The notes beneath the pieces are model-generated. The model ran no database searches and was not told the DNA's origin. It saw only the letters and a program-made list of their open reading frames with translations. The translations under genes were made by a program, and so were the position numbers. A stretch of 64,000 nucleotides of DNA from Arthrobacter sp. B0490 (GTDB taxonomy: Bacteria; Actinomycetota; Actinomycetes; Actinomycetales; Micrococcaceae). The stretch lies in NCBI RefSeq assembly GCF_002929355.1, contig NZ_PJIR01000009.1, positions 62,001-126,000 of the forward strand. Reading direction: 5' to 3'. The first letter of the stretch is position 1. Every line of letters starts with the position of its first letter. Shown in pieces: positions 42,219-52,033 of this stretch.

Positions 42219-45157
42219 CGTCCCAGAACTTCCGTCTCGACGCCGGTGGGCGCATCGACCGCACCATCTCCTGGCGTTTCAGCGTGGACGGCGAGGACTT
42301 CACCGGTCACCCCGGCGACACCCTCGCCTCGGCACTTCTCGCCAACGGCCGTATCGCCGTCGGCAACTCACTGTACGAGGACCGCCCACGCGGCATCATG
42401 TCCGCCGGTGTGGAGGAATCGAACGCCCTGGTGAAGGTGTACCCACGCTTCCCGGGTCATGCGGCCGAGTCCATGCTCCCGGCCACCACCGTCACCCTGG
42501 TGGACGGACTGACGGCAGAGCTGCTCAACGGACGGGGCAGGCTGGACCCGGAGGACGACCGAGCCGAGTACGACAAGAAGTACGTCCACACGGATGTCCT
42601 GGTCGTCGGCGGGGGCCCCGCCGGCCTGGCCGCCGCACGCGAAGCCGTCCGCACCGGCGCCCGCGTCATGCTCCTTGATGACCAGCCCGAGCTCGGCGGA
42701 TCCCTGCTGTCCGGGTCGACCGCGCCCGGGCTGGCCGAGACCATCGAGGGCAAGCCGGCCCTGGAATGGGTGGCGGACGTCGAGGCCGAACTGGTGTCAG
42801 GCTCCGAATCCACCGTTCTCAACCGGACCACCGCGTTCGGCGCCTACGACGCCAACTACGTCATCGCGGTCCAGAACCGCACCGACCACCTGTCCAGCCC
42901 CGCAGCACCCGGCGTCTCCCGCCAGCGTATCTGGCATGTACGTGCTCACCAGGTGGTGGTGGCCCCCGGTGCCCATGAACGCCCGCTGGTCTTCGAGAAC
43001 AACGACCGCCCCGGCATCATGCTCGCCTCCGCCGTCCGCAGCTACCTCAACCGTTACGCAGTGGCCGCGGGGCACCGTGTGGTCATCAGCACCACGAACG
43101 ACAGTGCCTACACCCTGGCCGCGGATCTGCGTGCTGCCGGCATCGAGGTCGCGGCCATCGTCGACGCCCGGTCGAGCCTCACGACGGTGGCAGCCGCCGC
43201 CGTCGGAGCCGGTTCCCGCGTGTTGATGAGCAGCGTGGTGGCCGACACCTCTGCGGACGGCACCGGCCGCCTGAACACCGTCACCGTCCGCACCATCGAT
43301 GACGACGGCGGCCTCACCCCCGGAGTCGAGGAGATCCATTGCGATCTGCTGGCGGTCTCCGGCGGCTGGAGCCCGCTGGTGCACCTCCACTCCCAGCGGC
43401 AGGGCAAGCTGCGCTGGGACGATGAACTGGCTGCCTTCGTGCCGAGCACTGCGGTCCCGGACCAGCAGACGATCGGTTCCGGCCGCGGCAGCTTCGAACT
43501 TGCGGACGTAGTGGCCGAAGGTATCTCCGCGGGCGTATCCGCCGCCGCTGCCGCTGGCTTCGAATCCGCCACGCAGCCGTCGGTCGTCGGCGAGCCGAAG
43601 TCCTCCGCCCCGACCCGCCAACTGTGGCTGGTCCCGGGCCAGGTCGGCACGCCGGATGGATGGCACCACCACTTCGTGGATTTCCAGCGTGACCAGTCCG
43701 TGGCCGATGTCCTGCGCTCCACCGGGGCCGGCATGCGCTCGGTGGAACACATCAAGCGCTACACCTCTATCAGCACCGCCAACGACCAGGGCAAGACCTC
43801 CGGCGTCAACGCGATCGGCGTCATCGCCGCCGCACTTCGCACAGCGGGCGAAGCGTCGCGTGGCATCGGTGACATCGGCACCACGACGTACCGTGCGCCG
43901 TTCACCCCGGTGGCCTTCGCAGCACTCGCCGGACGACAGCGCGGCGAACTGTTCGACCCCGCCCGCAAGACGTCCATCCACCCGTGGCACGAAGCCGGGG
44001 GCGCCCTGTTCGAGGACGTGGGGCAGTGGAAGCGTCCTTGGTACTACCCGCGCGCCGGCGAGGACATGGACGCCGCCGTCCTGCGTGAGTGCGCGGCCGT
44101 CCGCGACTCCGTCGGTTTCATGGACGCCACCACCCTCGGGAAGATCGAGATCCGAGGCAAGGACGCCGGCGAGTTCCTCAACCGGATCTACACCAATGCC
44201 TTCAAGAAACTCGCGCCGGGTTCCGCCCGTTACGGCGTCATGTGCATGGCGGACGGCATGATCTTCGACGACGGCGTCACGCTCCGTCTCGATGAGGAGC
44301 GTTACTTCATGACCACCACCACCGGTGGCGCCGCCAAGGTGCTGGACTGGCTCGAGGAATGGCTCCAGACCGAGTGGCCCGATCTCGACGTCCACTGCAC
44401 CTCGGTGACCGAACAGTGGAGCACCATCGCCGTCGTCGGGCCCAGATCACGGGCCGTCATCGCCAAGCTGGCACCGGACCTGGCAGCGAATGGAGGGCTG
44501 GAGGCAGAAGCCTTCCCGTTCATGACCTTCCGCGAGACCACCCTCGCCTCCGGCGTGCAGGCTCGCGTCTGCCGGATCTCCTTCTCCGGAGAACTGGCCT
44601 ACGAGATCAACGTGCCTTCCTGGTACGGGTTGAACACCTGGGAAGCCGTGGCTGCCGCGGGCGCCGAATTCGACATCACTCCCTACGGCACCGAGACCAT
44701 GCACGTGCTCCGCGCGGAGAAGGGGTACCCGATCGTCGGCCAGGACACCGACGGCACCGTCACCCCGCAGGACGCGGGCATGGAATGGGTGGTCTCCAAG
44801 GCCAAGGAATTCATCGGCAAGCGATCCTACGCCCGGGCCGATGCCCGGCGCGAGGACCGCAAGCACCTGGTCAGCGTGTTGCCCGTGGATCGTTCCTTCC
44901 GGCTCCCCGAAGGCACGCAACTGGTGGAGCAGGGCATTGACGTCGATCCCGCCCTCGGTCCGGTCCCGATGCAGGGCTTCGTCACTTCCAGCTACCACAG
45001 CGCCGCCCTGGGCCGGACTTTCGCCCTGGCGCTGATCAAGAACGGCCGCAACCGCATCGGGGAGACCCTCGTGGCCGCTGCAGGCGACCAGCTGGTCGAC
45101 GTCGTCGTCGCCGAAACCGTGCTTTTCGACCCCGAAGGGACCCGCAAGGATGGCTGA
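42215..45157 (+). CDS. soxA: Sarcosine oxidase subunit alpha
   Basis: This 980-residue subunit starts at GTG. An N-terminal 2Fe-2S-like fold ([27 protein letters not shown]) is followed by a nucleotide-binding domain with [35 protein letters not shown]. The C-terminal GcvT-like half (from about 600) binds tetrahydrofolate: [53 protein letters not shown]. It joins NAD binding and folate-dependent methylene transfer for the tetramer. The coding end overlaps soxG by 8 bp. Confidence 0.95.
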   Translation: MTSQNFRLDAGGRIDRTISWRFSVDGEDFTGHPGDTLASALLANGRIAVGNSLYEDRPRGIMSAGVEESNALVKVYPRFPGHAAESMLPATTVTLVDGLTAELLNGRGRLDPEDDRAEYDKKYVHTDVLVVGGGPAGLAAAREAVRTGARVMLLDDQPELGGSLLSGSTAPGLAETIEGKPALEWVADVEAELVSGSESTVLNRTTAFGAYDANYVIAVQNRTDHLSSPAAPGVSRQRIWHVRAHQVVVAPGAHERPLVFENNDRPGIMLASAVRSYLNRYAVAAGHRVVISTTNDSAYTLAADLRAAGIEVAAIVDARSSLTTVAAAAVGAGSRVLMSSVVADTSADGTGRLNTVTVRTIDDDGGLTPGVEEIHCDLLAVSGGWSPLVHLHSQRQGKLRWDDELAAFVPSTAVPDQQTIGSGRGSFELADVVAEGISAGVSAAAAAGFESATQPSVVGEPKSSAPTRQLWLVPGQVGTPDGWHHHFVDFQRDQSVADVLRSTGAGMRSVEHIKRYTSISTANDQGKTSGVNAIGVIAAALRTAGEASRGIGDIGTTTYRAPFTPVAFAALAGRQRGELFDPARKTSIHPWHEAGGALFEDVGQWKRPWYYPRAGEDMDAAVLRECAAVRDSVGFMDATTLGKIEIRGKDAGEFLNRIYTNAFKKLAPGSARYGVMCMADGMIFDDGVTLRLDEERYFMTTTTGGAAKVLDWLEEWLQTEWPDLDVHCTSVTEQWSTIAVVGPRSRAVIAKLAPDLAANGGLEAEAFPFMTFRETTLASGVQARVCRISFSGELAYEINVPSWYGLNTWEAVAAAGAEFDITPYGTETMHVLRAEKGYPIVGQDTDGTVTPQDAGMEWVVSKAKEFIGKRSYARADARREDRKHLVSVLPVDRSFRLPEGTQLVEQGIDVDPALGPVPMQGFVTSSYHSAALGRTFALALIKNGRNRIGETLVAAAGDQLVDVVVAETVLFDPEGTRKDG

Positions 45158-45785
45158 GACAGCAGCACTCGACGGCATCAATGGACTCCAGGACATCCGG
45201 CGCAGCCCTGCCTCCCACCTGGCCACCGCGATGGAAGCCGGCTCCGTCGAGGGGACGGCGATCCTCGAGGAAAGTCCGTTCCAGACCATGGTCGGCCTCC
45301 GGGTGGACCCACACTCCGAGGAAGGCGCACGGGTTGCCGACGTGGTCGGCGGCTTGCCTGCCCGCTGCAGTGAGGTGGGCGGCGCTGACGGCGTCAGCGT
45401 CCTCTGGCTGGGGCCGTGCGAGTTCCTGGTGGTCGCACCTGAAGAGGCCCACGATTCGCTCGGCGGCACCCTCATCGGTTCCCTCGCCGCCGCCCTGGGC
45501 GGAGACCCGGGCCAGGTGGTGGACCTGTCCGCGAACCGCACGATCTTCGAGCTCTCCGGCACCCGGGCGCGTGCCGTCCTGGAAAAGGGTTGCTCCCTGG
45601 ACCTGCACCCCCGCATCTTCCTCCCGGGAACAGCCGTGAACACCGAGGTGGGCAACATTCCGCTGATCCTTGAGAAGACCGGGGAGGAGAGTTTCCGGCT
45701 CTTTCCCCGCGCCTCCTTCGCGGGCTTTCTGGGCCGGTGGCTCCTCGATGCAATGCGTGAGTACGCCTCGCCCGAGGTCCCCTGA
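45150..45785 (+). CDS. soxG: Sarcosine oxidase subunit gamma
   Basis: The product has 211 residues and completes the soxBDAG set. Family features include [13 protein letters not shown] near the N-terminus, [48 protein letters not shown] and the C-terminal [21 protein letters not shown]. It is a structural subunit related to GcvT folds without known catalysis. It overlaps soxA by 8 bp and ends the tightly coupled operon; sdaA starts 116 bp later. Confidence 0.93.
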   Translation: MAETAALDGINGLQDIRRSPASHLATAMEAGSVEGTAILEESPFQTMVGLRVDPHSEEGARVADVVGGLPARCSEVGGADGVSVLWLGPCEFLVVAPEEAHDSLGGTLIGSLAAALGGDPGQVVDLSANRTIFELSGTRARAVLEKGCSLDLHPRIFLPGTAVNTEVGNIPLILEKTGEESFRLFPRASFAGFLGRWLLDAMREYASPEVP

Positions 45786-45901
45786 CGGCTTTTGGCGTCC
45801 AGGATCTGCTGTCAGGCTCGTCCGAATCCCGCGTCGGCGGATCACCGACGCCTTTCGACAGGATCGTCTATCGGGCCTCCAAGACACGAAGGATCTACAA
45901 C

Positions 45902-47299
45902 ATGGCTGTAGGAGTTTTCGACCTCTTTTCCATCGGGATAGGACCTTCGAGCTCGCACACCGTCGGACCGATGCGCGCTGCTGCGGCGTTCAGCGACGAG
46001 TTGAGGGTTTCCGGGGTGCTCGCCGATGTGGAATCACTGCGAATCGACCTCTACGGGTCACTTGCTGCGACAGGGCACGGGCACGGAACGATGACGGCGA
46101 TCCTCCTCGGTCTCGAAGGCTTCTACCCGGAGCTGATCCAGCCCGAGGAGGTGGAGGAGCGGTTGGCGATCATCGCCAGCACCGGCATCCTGCAGCTTGG
46201 TCGAAGCGTGTCCTTGCGCTACGGCGTCAAGGACATCGTCCTGCGCCCCCTGACGATCCTGCCCCGTCACACCAACGGCATGACCTTCACCGTCTACGGC
46301 CCAGCCGGGCAGGTCCTCCATGAGGCCACCTTCTTCTCGGTCGGCGGCGGCTTCATCGCGCGGGACGGTGAGGAGGACGTCGCCCGGCAGGACCTCGATA
46401 CCTCCAGGACGGAGCTTCCGTTACCGTTCCGAACCGCTGCGGGACTGCTGGAGCACTGCCGTCGAACCTCCCTCGGTATCAGCGACGTGATGCTGACCAA
46501 CGAGAAGGGCAGTCGCACGGAGGAGGAGATCCGGCAGGGCCTCCTCCACATCTACTCGGTCATGGAAAAGTGTGCAGAGGTCAGCCTCACCCGCGAAGGA
46601 CTGCTACCCGGCGGACTCAAGGTCCGTCGACGCGCCCCCGACTGGCATGACCGTTTGCTGAAGGAGGACAAGGACCGCGACCCCCGATACTGGCAGGAGT
46701 GGGTGAACCTCATCGCCCTTGCCGTCAACGAGGAGAACGCATCCGGGGGCAGAGTAGTCACCGCGCCGACGAACGGAGCGGCGGGCATCATCCCCGCCGT
46801 GCTGTACTACGCCCTGCATTTCGCGCCCGGCATGCAGGAGGCCAACCAGCAGGATCGCGACGACGTAGTGGTCAAGTTCCTCCTGACCGCCGGTGCGGTC
46901 GGAGTCCTCTACAAGGAACAAGCCTCGATCTCGGGTGCCGAAATGGGCTGCCAGGGCGAAGTGGGCTCTGCATCGTCCATGGCTGCCGCCGGCCTGGCCG
47001 AAGTGATGGGCGGCAGCCCGTCGCAGGTTGAGAATGCGGCCGAAATCGCAATGGAACACAATCTCGGTCTGACCTGCGATCCCATCGGTGGCCTGGTTCA
47101 GGTGCCCTGCATCGAGCGGAACGCCATCGCCGCGGCGAAAGCGATCAACGCCGCCAAAATGGCGCTCTGGGGGGATGGGGTACACCGGGTGTCCCTCGAC
47201 GAAGTCATCATCACAATGCGGGAGACCGGCAGGGACATGAGTTCCAAGTACAAGGAAACAGCCATGGGTGGACTGGCCGTCAACGTCGTGGAGTGCTGA
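45902..47299 (+). CDS. sdaA: L-serine ammonia-lyase (iron-sulfur type)
   Basis: This 465-residue single-chain serine dehydratase turns serine into pyruvate and ammonium. The N-terminal beta domain starts [25 protein letters not shown]. Cluster Cys residues lie in [40 protein letters not shown] and the C-terminal NVVEC. It closes the betaine route by feeding pyruvate to central metabolism. The 116-bp gap after soxG could hold its own promoter. Confidence 0.95.
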   Translation: MAVGVFDLFSIGIGPSSSHTVGPMRAAAAFSDELRVSGVLADVESLRIDLYGSLAATGHGHGTMTAILLGLEGFYPELIQPEEVEERLAIIASTGILQLGRSVSLRYGVKDIVLRPLTILPRHTNGMTFTVYGPAGQVLHEATFFSVGGGFIARDGEEDVARQDLDTSRTELPLPFRTAAGLLEHCRRTSLGISDVMLTNEKGSRTEEEIRQGLLHIYSVMEKCAEVSLTREGLLPGGLKVRRRAPDWHDRLLKEDKDRDPRYWQEWVNLIALAVNEENASGGRVVTAPTNGAAGIIPAVLYYALHFAPGMQEANQQDRDDVVVKFLLTAGAVGVLYKEQASISGAEMGCQGEVGSASSMAAAGLAEVMGGSPSQVENAAEIAMEHNLGLTCDPIGGLVQVPCIERNAIAAAKAINAAKMALWGDGVHRVSLDEVIITMRETGRDMSSKYKETAMGGLAVNVVEC

Positions 47300-47798
47300 A
47301 GGTCAGTGACGAGTTGAAGGGGTGAGGCGGTCGACGCGTGCTGTTCGGTTCCGCACGATGGAGCTGCAAGCACCACGTGGGTGCTTATGCAGTAGCGGCG
47401 ATACGTCTGATCCTAGATCGCCGATGACCTCCGTTATGTCGGGTTGAACCTGCGGACATAGTTTGCTGCCTCTCGCCTATGCGTCGGGCTGCACGGTCGG
47501 CGCTTCATGGGGGAGCAAACGCGGTATCCACCGTGCCCCTCCACCCGTTGGACTTGTTGCCGCGAATAGGTTCTGCCCCGTCATGGAAGCTGGGCAAGGC
47601 GACGAACTTCCCGGCCACTCATGACCCACCGCTTTCCAGGACTTCGGTGCTAGTGCAACGCGCCAAGCGGTAGTTCGGTGACGCAGGACACAACTGTGCG
47701 CGCAGTGACTATTAGCGTGCATGTGAAGCTAACAGTCATGCGCGCCTGAGCGAGAACACTGGCAAGGACAGAAGTCAGTCGTTCTCAAGGAGGAGAAC
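47300..47798. other. Long leader region before the aldehyde dehydrogenase operon
   Basis: No convincing coding sequence is present. A 7-5-7 hairpin (AAGCACC-ACGTG-GGTGCTT, 47368-47386) may terminate sdaA, though no T-tract follows. The segment 47681-47770 is an element shared with the region before the amidohydrolase gene. The region between is featureless to my eye. Confidence 0.5.
47681..47764 (+). promoter_or_regulatory. Conserved promoter element, copy 1 (FeaR-like regulon)
   Basis: This segment aligns without gaps to 55101-55184. Two blocks are strongly conserved: ACGCAGGACACAACTGTGCG versus ACGCATGCCACAAATGTGCG (17 of 20 identical), and GAACACTGGCA versus the same 11 bases at offset 74. 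The stretch between is less alike. Such a pair suggests a regulator site plus a promoter element. It lies 35 bp before a 21-codon ORF and 142 bp before the aldehyde dehydrogenase. Confidence 0.65.
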
Positions 47799-47864
47799 AT
47801 GCCTGTCCAGCAACCACGTATTTGTTGCGGGGCCCGTAGTTCCCCTACCCGTGTAGCCCACTGA
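47799..47864 (+). CDS. 21-residue leader ORF with strong Shine-Dalgarno
   Basis: AAGGAGG lies five to six bases before the ATG. The predicted peptide is MPVQQPRICCGARSSPTRVAH. It ends 41 bp before the aldehyde dehydrogenase start. A ribosome-binding site this good before so short a frame suggests that it is translated, either as a regulatory leader peptide or as a small protein. The adjacent Cys-Cys and several Arg/Pro codons are notable. No similar named peptide is known to me for aldehyde dehydrogenase genes. Chance occurrence remains possible. Confidence 0.5.
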   Translation: MPVQQPRICCGARSSPTRVAH

Positions 47865-47905
47865 CTCATTCGCTCCACAATTCATTGACGAACATGGAGA
47901 ACGCT

Positions 47906-49339
47906 ATGACCACCGAAACCACCCAGAGTGTCTATGCAACTGCAGATGACCTCCTCGCCGTCATCCAACCACTCGAGGGCGGTAGGCAGATTGATGACCC
48001 GGCCACGGGGGAGGTCGTCGGCTTGGCCCCGGAGCACACTGCCGCAGACCTCGACGCAGCGGTGGCCGCCGCGCAGGCGGTCCAGCCCGGTTGGGGCGCC
48101 CTGACACACTCCCAGCGCTCCCACTACCTTAACCTCGCCGCGGATGCCGTCGAGGCGAACGCGGAGCCACTCGCCGTACTGCTCTCCCGCGAGCAGGGCA
48201 AGCCGTTGAATGGGCCCAACGCCCGCTTCGAAGTCGGTGCCTGTGCCGCGTGGTTGCGCGCGACTGCCTCCTTCGCCTTGGACCCCGAAGTGCTCGTCGA
48301 CGACGAGGGCGGACTCGCAGAGCTCCACTACCGCCCGCTCGGCGTGGTCGGCGCGATCGGTCCCTGGAACTGGCCGATGATGATCAGCGTCTGGCAGCTT
48401 GCCCCGGCCCTCCGCATGGGCAACACGGTGGTGATGAAGCCTTCCGAATACACCCCGTTGTCCGTTCTTGCCCTCGCTCATGTGCTGAACACGGTACTGC
48501 CGGCAGAGGTGCTGCATGTAGTATCCGGCGGCCGGGAAGTCGGCGAAGCCCTCGCCTCCCATCCGAACATCGACAAAGTCATGTTCACGGGCTCTACGGC
48601 TACCGGGAAAGCCATCATCCGCTCCAGCGCTGACACGGTGAAGCGCCTGACATTGGAGCTCGGTGGTAATGACGCCGGCATCGTCCTGCCCGACGCCGAC
48701 CCGAAGGCGATCGCTGAGAACCTGTTCTGGGGAGCTTTCATCAATACCGGGCAGACATGCGCCGCGTTGAAGCGCCTCTACGTCCATGAGGACATCTATG
48801 AGGAAGTCGTCGCAGCCCTGGCCGAGGTGGCCACAGCAATGCCGATGGGGGTGGGCCTCGACGAGAACAACGTGCTGGGACCACTGCAGAACAAAGCTCA
48901 ATATGACATCGTCGCCAACCTCGTCGATGCGGCCACAAGCGCAGGAGCCCGCGTCGTCGTCGGGGCCAACCCGCAGCAGGACCAGCCCGGATACTTCTAC
49001 CCCGCCACGCTCATCGCGGACATCGACAACACCAATCCGCTGGTCACCGAGGAACAATTCGGGCCGGCGCTTCCCATCATCAAGTACTCCGATGTCGATG
49101 AGGCCATAGCCATGGCTAATGGCCTCGATGTCGGCCTCGGTGCCTCTGTTTGGTCCGCGGATCCAGCGCAGGCGCGGGAAGTGGCAGCGCGCATGGAGGC
49201 CGGAACAGTCTGGATCAACAAGCATGGGGCAGTTGATCCCCGCATGCCTTTCGGTGGCGCCAAGCAGTCCGGTTACGGCCTGGAGTTCGGCGTCGAAGGC
49301 CTCAAGGGCCTCGGGTCCCCGCAGGTCATCAGCGGCTGA
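47906..49339 (+). CDS. NAD-dependent aldehyde dehydrogenase
   Basis: The ATG at 47906 with GGAG six bases upstream gives 477 residues; in-frame alternatives at 47885 (TTG) and 47894 exist. The catalytic Cys lies in FINTGQTCAALKR and the general-base Glu in LTLELGGNDAG. NAD binding shows GPWNWPMMI and FTGSTATGK. It probably oxidises the aldehyde made by the copper amine oxidase and by the GMC enzyme, for example phenylacetaldehyde to phenylacetate. A betaine aldehyde role was considered because of the upstream island, but the shared promoter element ties it to the amine cluster. Confidence 0.9.
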   Translation: MTTETTQSVYATADDLLAVIQPLEGGRQIDDPATGEVVGLAPEHTAADLDAAVAAAQAVQPGWGALTHSQRSHYLNLAADAVEANAEPLAVLLSREQGKPLNGPNARFEVGACAAWLRATASFALDPEVLVDDEGGLAELHYRPLGVVGAIGPWNWPMMISVWQLAPALRMGNTVVMKPSEYTPLSVLALAHVLNTVLPAEVLHVVSGGREVGEALASHPNIDKVMFTGSTATGKAIIRSSADTVKRLTLELGGNDAGIVLPDADPKAIAENLFWGAFINTGQTCAALKRLYVHEDIYEEVVAALAEVATAMPMGVGLDENNVLGPLQNKAQYDIVANLVDAATSAGARVVVGANPQQDQPGYFYPATLIADIDNTNPLVTEEQFGPALPIIKYSDVDEAIAMANGLDVGLGASVWSADPAQAREVAARMEAGTVWINKHGAVDPRMPFGGAKQSGYGLEFGVEGLKGLGSPQVISG

Positions 49340-49391
49340 CGTCGTCCTCCTTCCTCCGGCACAGCAGCGCCAACCAACCCGAAAGCCAGCC

Positions 49392-50939
49392 ATGACAACT
49401 CAGACACATCAGGAATTCGACTACATCGTCGTTGGCGCCGGATCTTCCGGTAACGTCATCGCCCGTCGGCTCATCGACGCCGGCAAGCGCGTTGCCGTCC
49501 TCGAAGCAGGCGACCAGGACATCAACCCGAACATCGAGCACCTCTACAACCTCGGCGCCCTTTGGCACAGCCCACAGGACTGGGACTACTTCACCACCGA
49601 GCAGGTCGGCTGCGCCGGCCGCCGAATCCATCTGCCACGCGGCAAAGTCATGGGCGGATCGCACGCGCTGAACGCCACTATCTGGGTCCGAGGCGACCGG
49701 TCGGACTACGACGGCTGGGCTGAAGCCGGATGCCCCGGCTGGGAATGGCAGGATGTCCTTCCCGTGTTCAAAGCGATCGAGAAGTATGACGGCGGTGCCT
49801 CAGACACGCGCGGGGATGCGGGACTGCTGGACGTGGTCCAGAACTTCAGCCGAAACCCCATCCAGGAGGCGATGCTGGAAGGCGCCGTGGAAGTAGGCGT
49901 CAAGCTCAATGACGATTACAACTCAGGCGACGTCGAGGGTGTCTCCCGCATGCAACTCAATGTCCGTGACGGCAAGCGGTTCAATACCTGGCACGCCTAC
50001 CTTCGTCCAGTCGTGGAGAACGCAAACCTGGCTCTTCTCACGGGTGCTCATGTACGTCGATTGATCGTCGAGGGCACGACGGTCGCGGGTGTCGAGTTCG
50101 AGCACGACGGTGAGACCAAGACGGTGCGCGCCGGGGAAACGATTCTCTGTGCTGGAGCGATCAATTCGGCGGAGCTTCTGCTGCGCTCCGGGATCGGCCC
50201 TGCTGCAGAGCTGCGTGAGGTCGGTATCGAACCAGTGCACGATCTGCCCGGAGTGGGTAAGAACCTGCAGGACCATCTGCTCTCCCCGGTCATCTTTTCG
50301 ACGACCGAACCCGTCCCGGTCGGTGATGTAGCACCAGCGGAGGTGCACTTGTTCTGGAAGAGCCATCCCGACCTGCCGGTGGCCGATACCCAGCCGATCT
50401 TCTTCTCCGTGCCCATGTATTCGGAGGGCTACTCCCAGGGCCCGATGAGCGGCGCTGACGGCGGATTCTCGATGCTCGGTGGACTCGTGCGGCCGCACAG
50501 CCGCGGCGAGATCACCCTGAGTGGCCCGAACGCCGCCGACCCGATCCGCATCGATCTGGGCGCGCTGACCGAGCAGGCCGACGTCGACGCGCTTGTCGCT
50601 TCGGTGAAGCAGTGTCGGGCAATCGGCCGATCGGCGGTGCTCCGGCCGTGGGGTGCCGAAGAGGTCTATCCAGGTCCTGCGATCAAGGATGAGGACCTGG
50701 AGACATATGTGCGGGAGTCTGTCGTGACCTACCACCACCAGGTTGGTACCTGCAAAATGGGACTGGATGAAATGGCTGTCGTCGACCCCCAGAACTTCCG
50801 GGTCCACGGCCTGAACGGGGTGAGGATCGCCGACGCGTCCATCATGCCACTCGTGCCCACCGGTAACACCAATGCACCAACCATCATGATCGCGGAACGC
50901 GCGGCTACCGTACTGGTCGACTCCACCCCCGGCTCCTAG
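49392..50939 (+). CDS. GMC-family FAD-dependent alcohol oxidoreductase
   Basis: The ATG at 49392 gives 515 residues. The FAD motif is FDYIVVGAGSSGNVIARRLIDAGKRVAVLEAGD. GMC signatures follow: LPRGKVMGGSHALNATIWVRGDRSDYDGWAEAG and GAINSAELLLRSGIGPAAEL. The catalytic His/Asn pair lies in TYHHQVGTCKMG and PTGNTNAPTIMIAERAA. It lacks the RHARAKVMGG sequence that carries covalent FAD in choline oxidase, so choline is unlikely. It starts 52 bp after the aldehyde dehydrogenase and probably forms an operon with it, giving an alcohol-to-acid pair. Substrate is unknown; an aryl alcohol fits the context. Confidence 0.88.
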   Translation: MTTQTHQEFDYIVVGAGSSGNVIARRLIDAGKRVAVLEAGDQDINPNIEHLYNLGALWHSPQDWDYFTTEQVGCAGRRIHLPRGKVMGGSHALNATIWVRGDRSDYDGWAEAGCPGWEWQDVLPVFKAIEKYDGGASDTRGDAGLLDVVQNFSRNPIQEAMLEGAVEVGVKLNDDYNSGDVEGVSRMQLNVRDGKRFNTWHAYLRPVVENANLALLTGAHVRRLIVEGTTVAGVEFEHDGETKTVRAGETILCAGAINSAELLLRSGIGPAAELREVGIEPVHDLPGVGKNLQDHLLSPVIFSTTEPVPVGDVAPAEVHLFWKSHPDLPVADTQPIFFSVPMYSEGYSQGPMSGADGGFSMLGGLVRPHSRGEITLSGPNAADPIRIDLGALTEQADVDALVASVKQCRAIGRSAVLRPWGAEEVYPGPAIKDEDLETYVRESVVTYHHQVGTCKMGLDEMAVVDPQNFRVHGLNGVRIADASIMPLVPTGNTNAPTIMIAERAATVLVDSTPGS

Positions 50940-52033
50940 GTGTACTGAGCGGGACTGCTCCGGATTCCCCATTGCCTGACCCAGCGTGCGTGCGCTCGAT
51001 TCCCCAGCGTGCGCGCGCTCGGGGAAGGTTGTCGCGCCGACCTCGCCGACGGCTTAGGGGTGTCACAGTTCACCACGGAGGTCGTCAATAGGGCGCGCAG
51101 GGGGTAAAGCTCCTCTGTCGCAGATCGCGAGGGATCAGGCCTGTCCGACACGGCACTGGCACGCCCTCATTGCCATGGATGATGCCAGAAAGTCCGAGAG
51201 CAGCCTCGCCGGCAGGGCGCGCTGCCTCGGGGTTAGCTGATCGTCAGGAACGTCAATGACCCCTCAGAAATCCATGTGTAATGCATCACCGCTCGGTGCG
51301 GAGCTACCGCGTCGCAGCGGGCCGGACAGAAACTCGACCCACCGGCTTAGAGGCAGCAACCTGTTCTACAGCGCAAGAAGGATCACCCGGTGAGGTGCCC
51401 CGTCCACGGCTGTCGTCATGGGCCGATAACCTAACTTCCATTTGGATGGCCACTATGAGCATCGCAAGACCAACCAGTCGAGCATCAACGAGTGTCCGAC
51501 GAAGGGGCCACTCGGATCTCGGGGACCCTTCTCGCTCGAGCGCGGATAGTAGTCGTGCAGTCAGCGACGAGTGAGAAGACGTGGGAGAACGTGTCCTGAG
51601 TTCCAACGCCTCACATTAGGGGCGAGGCTTGAATTACGATGTCATTCCCATAGTTGAAAACTTTCCGATCGCCTACGGTTGTTGGCAGTATCCCGGCTGC
51701 AGTTGCGTCATCGGTGAGGACGTCAAGGACCGTTTCGGAAGGGCACATTCCTTCCTTTCTGCACGCCGACTTGGTCTTGGGATCGAAATGCTTCCCATGT
51801 ACGCCGTGCAGCCTCATCGGACGTCTGCTCGGAAACGTCGCCATAGCCGGCTTCAGTGGTCGCTGTGAAGGGTTAGCCGCGGATTGCCGTTCCTCCTCCC
51901 ACGCCTTTGTTTGCTTTTAGGCTGTGTTACTACATGAGTGCACAGTGAGCAGCATTGACTCCAGGCTTATTGTGTTCGCGGCTTTTCTGCACAAACACCT
52001 TGGGCTTGTTCAGTTGCCAGGAGGCCTTAGATC
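50940..52033. other. 1.1-kb region without a supported gene
   Basis: Several short open frames exist on both strands, none with a good start site or recognisable domain. Base composition is less GC-rich than the flanks, mainly from about 51560 on. One minus-strand frame (51611-51844) has protein-like sequence (SETVLDVLTDDATAAGILPTTVGDRKVFNYGNDIVIQASPLM) but no family I know. The region may hold decayed genes. Confidence 0.5.

Noticed and set aside
47882..49393. A 503-codon minus-strand frame opposite the aldehyde dehydrogenase
   Set aside because: No recognisable domain; the plus-strand gene has all catalytic motifs.
49392..50939. Choline oxidase or choline dehydrogenase identity for the GMC gene
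   Set aside because: Tempting beside betaine genes, but the covalent-FAD sequence of choline oxidase is missing, and the shared promoter element groups it with the amine cluster.
51281..51844. Short open frames in the gene-poor interval
   Set aside because: No good ribosome-binding sites, no family match, and overlapping frames of similar length on both strands.
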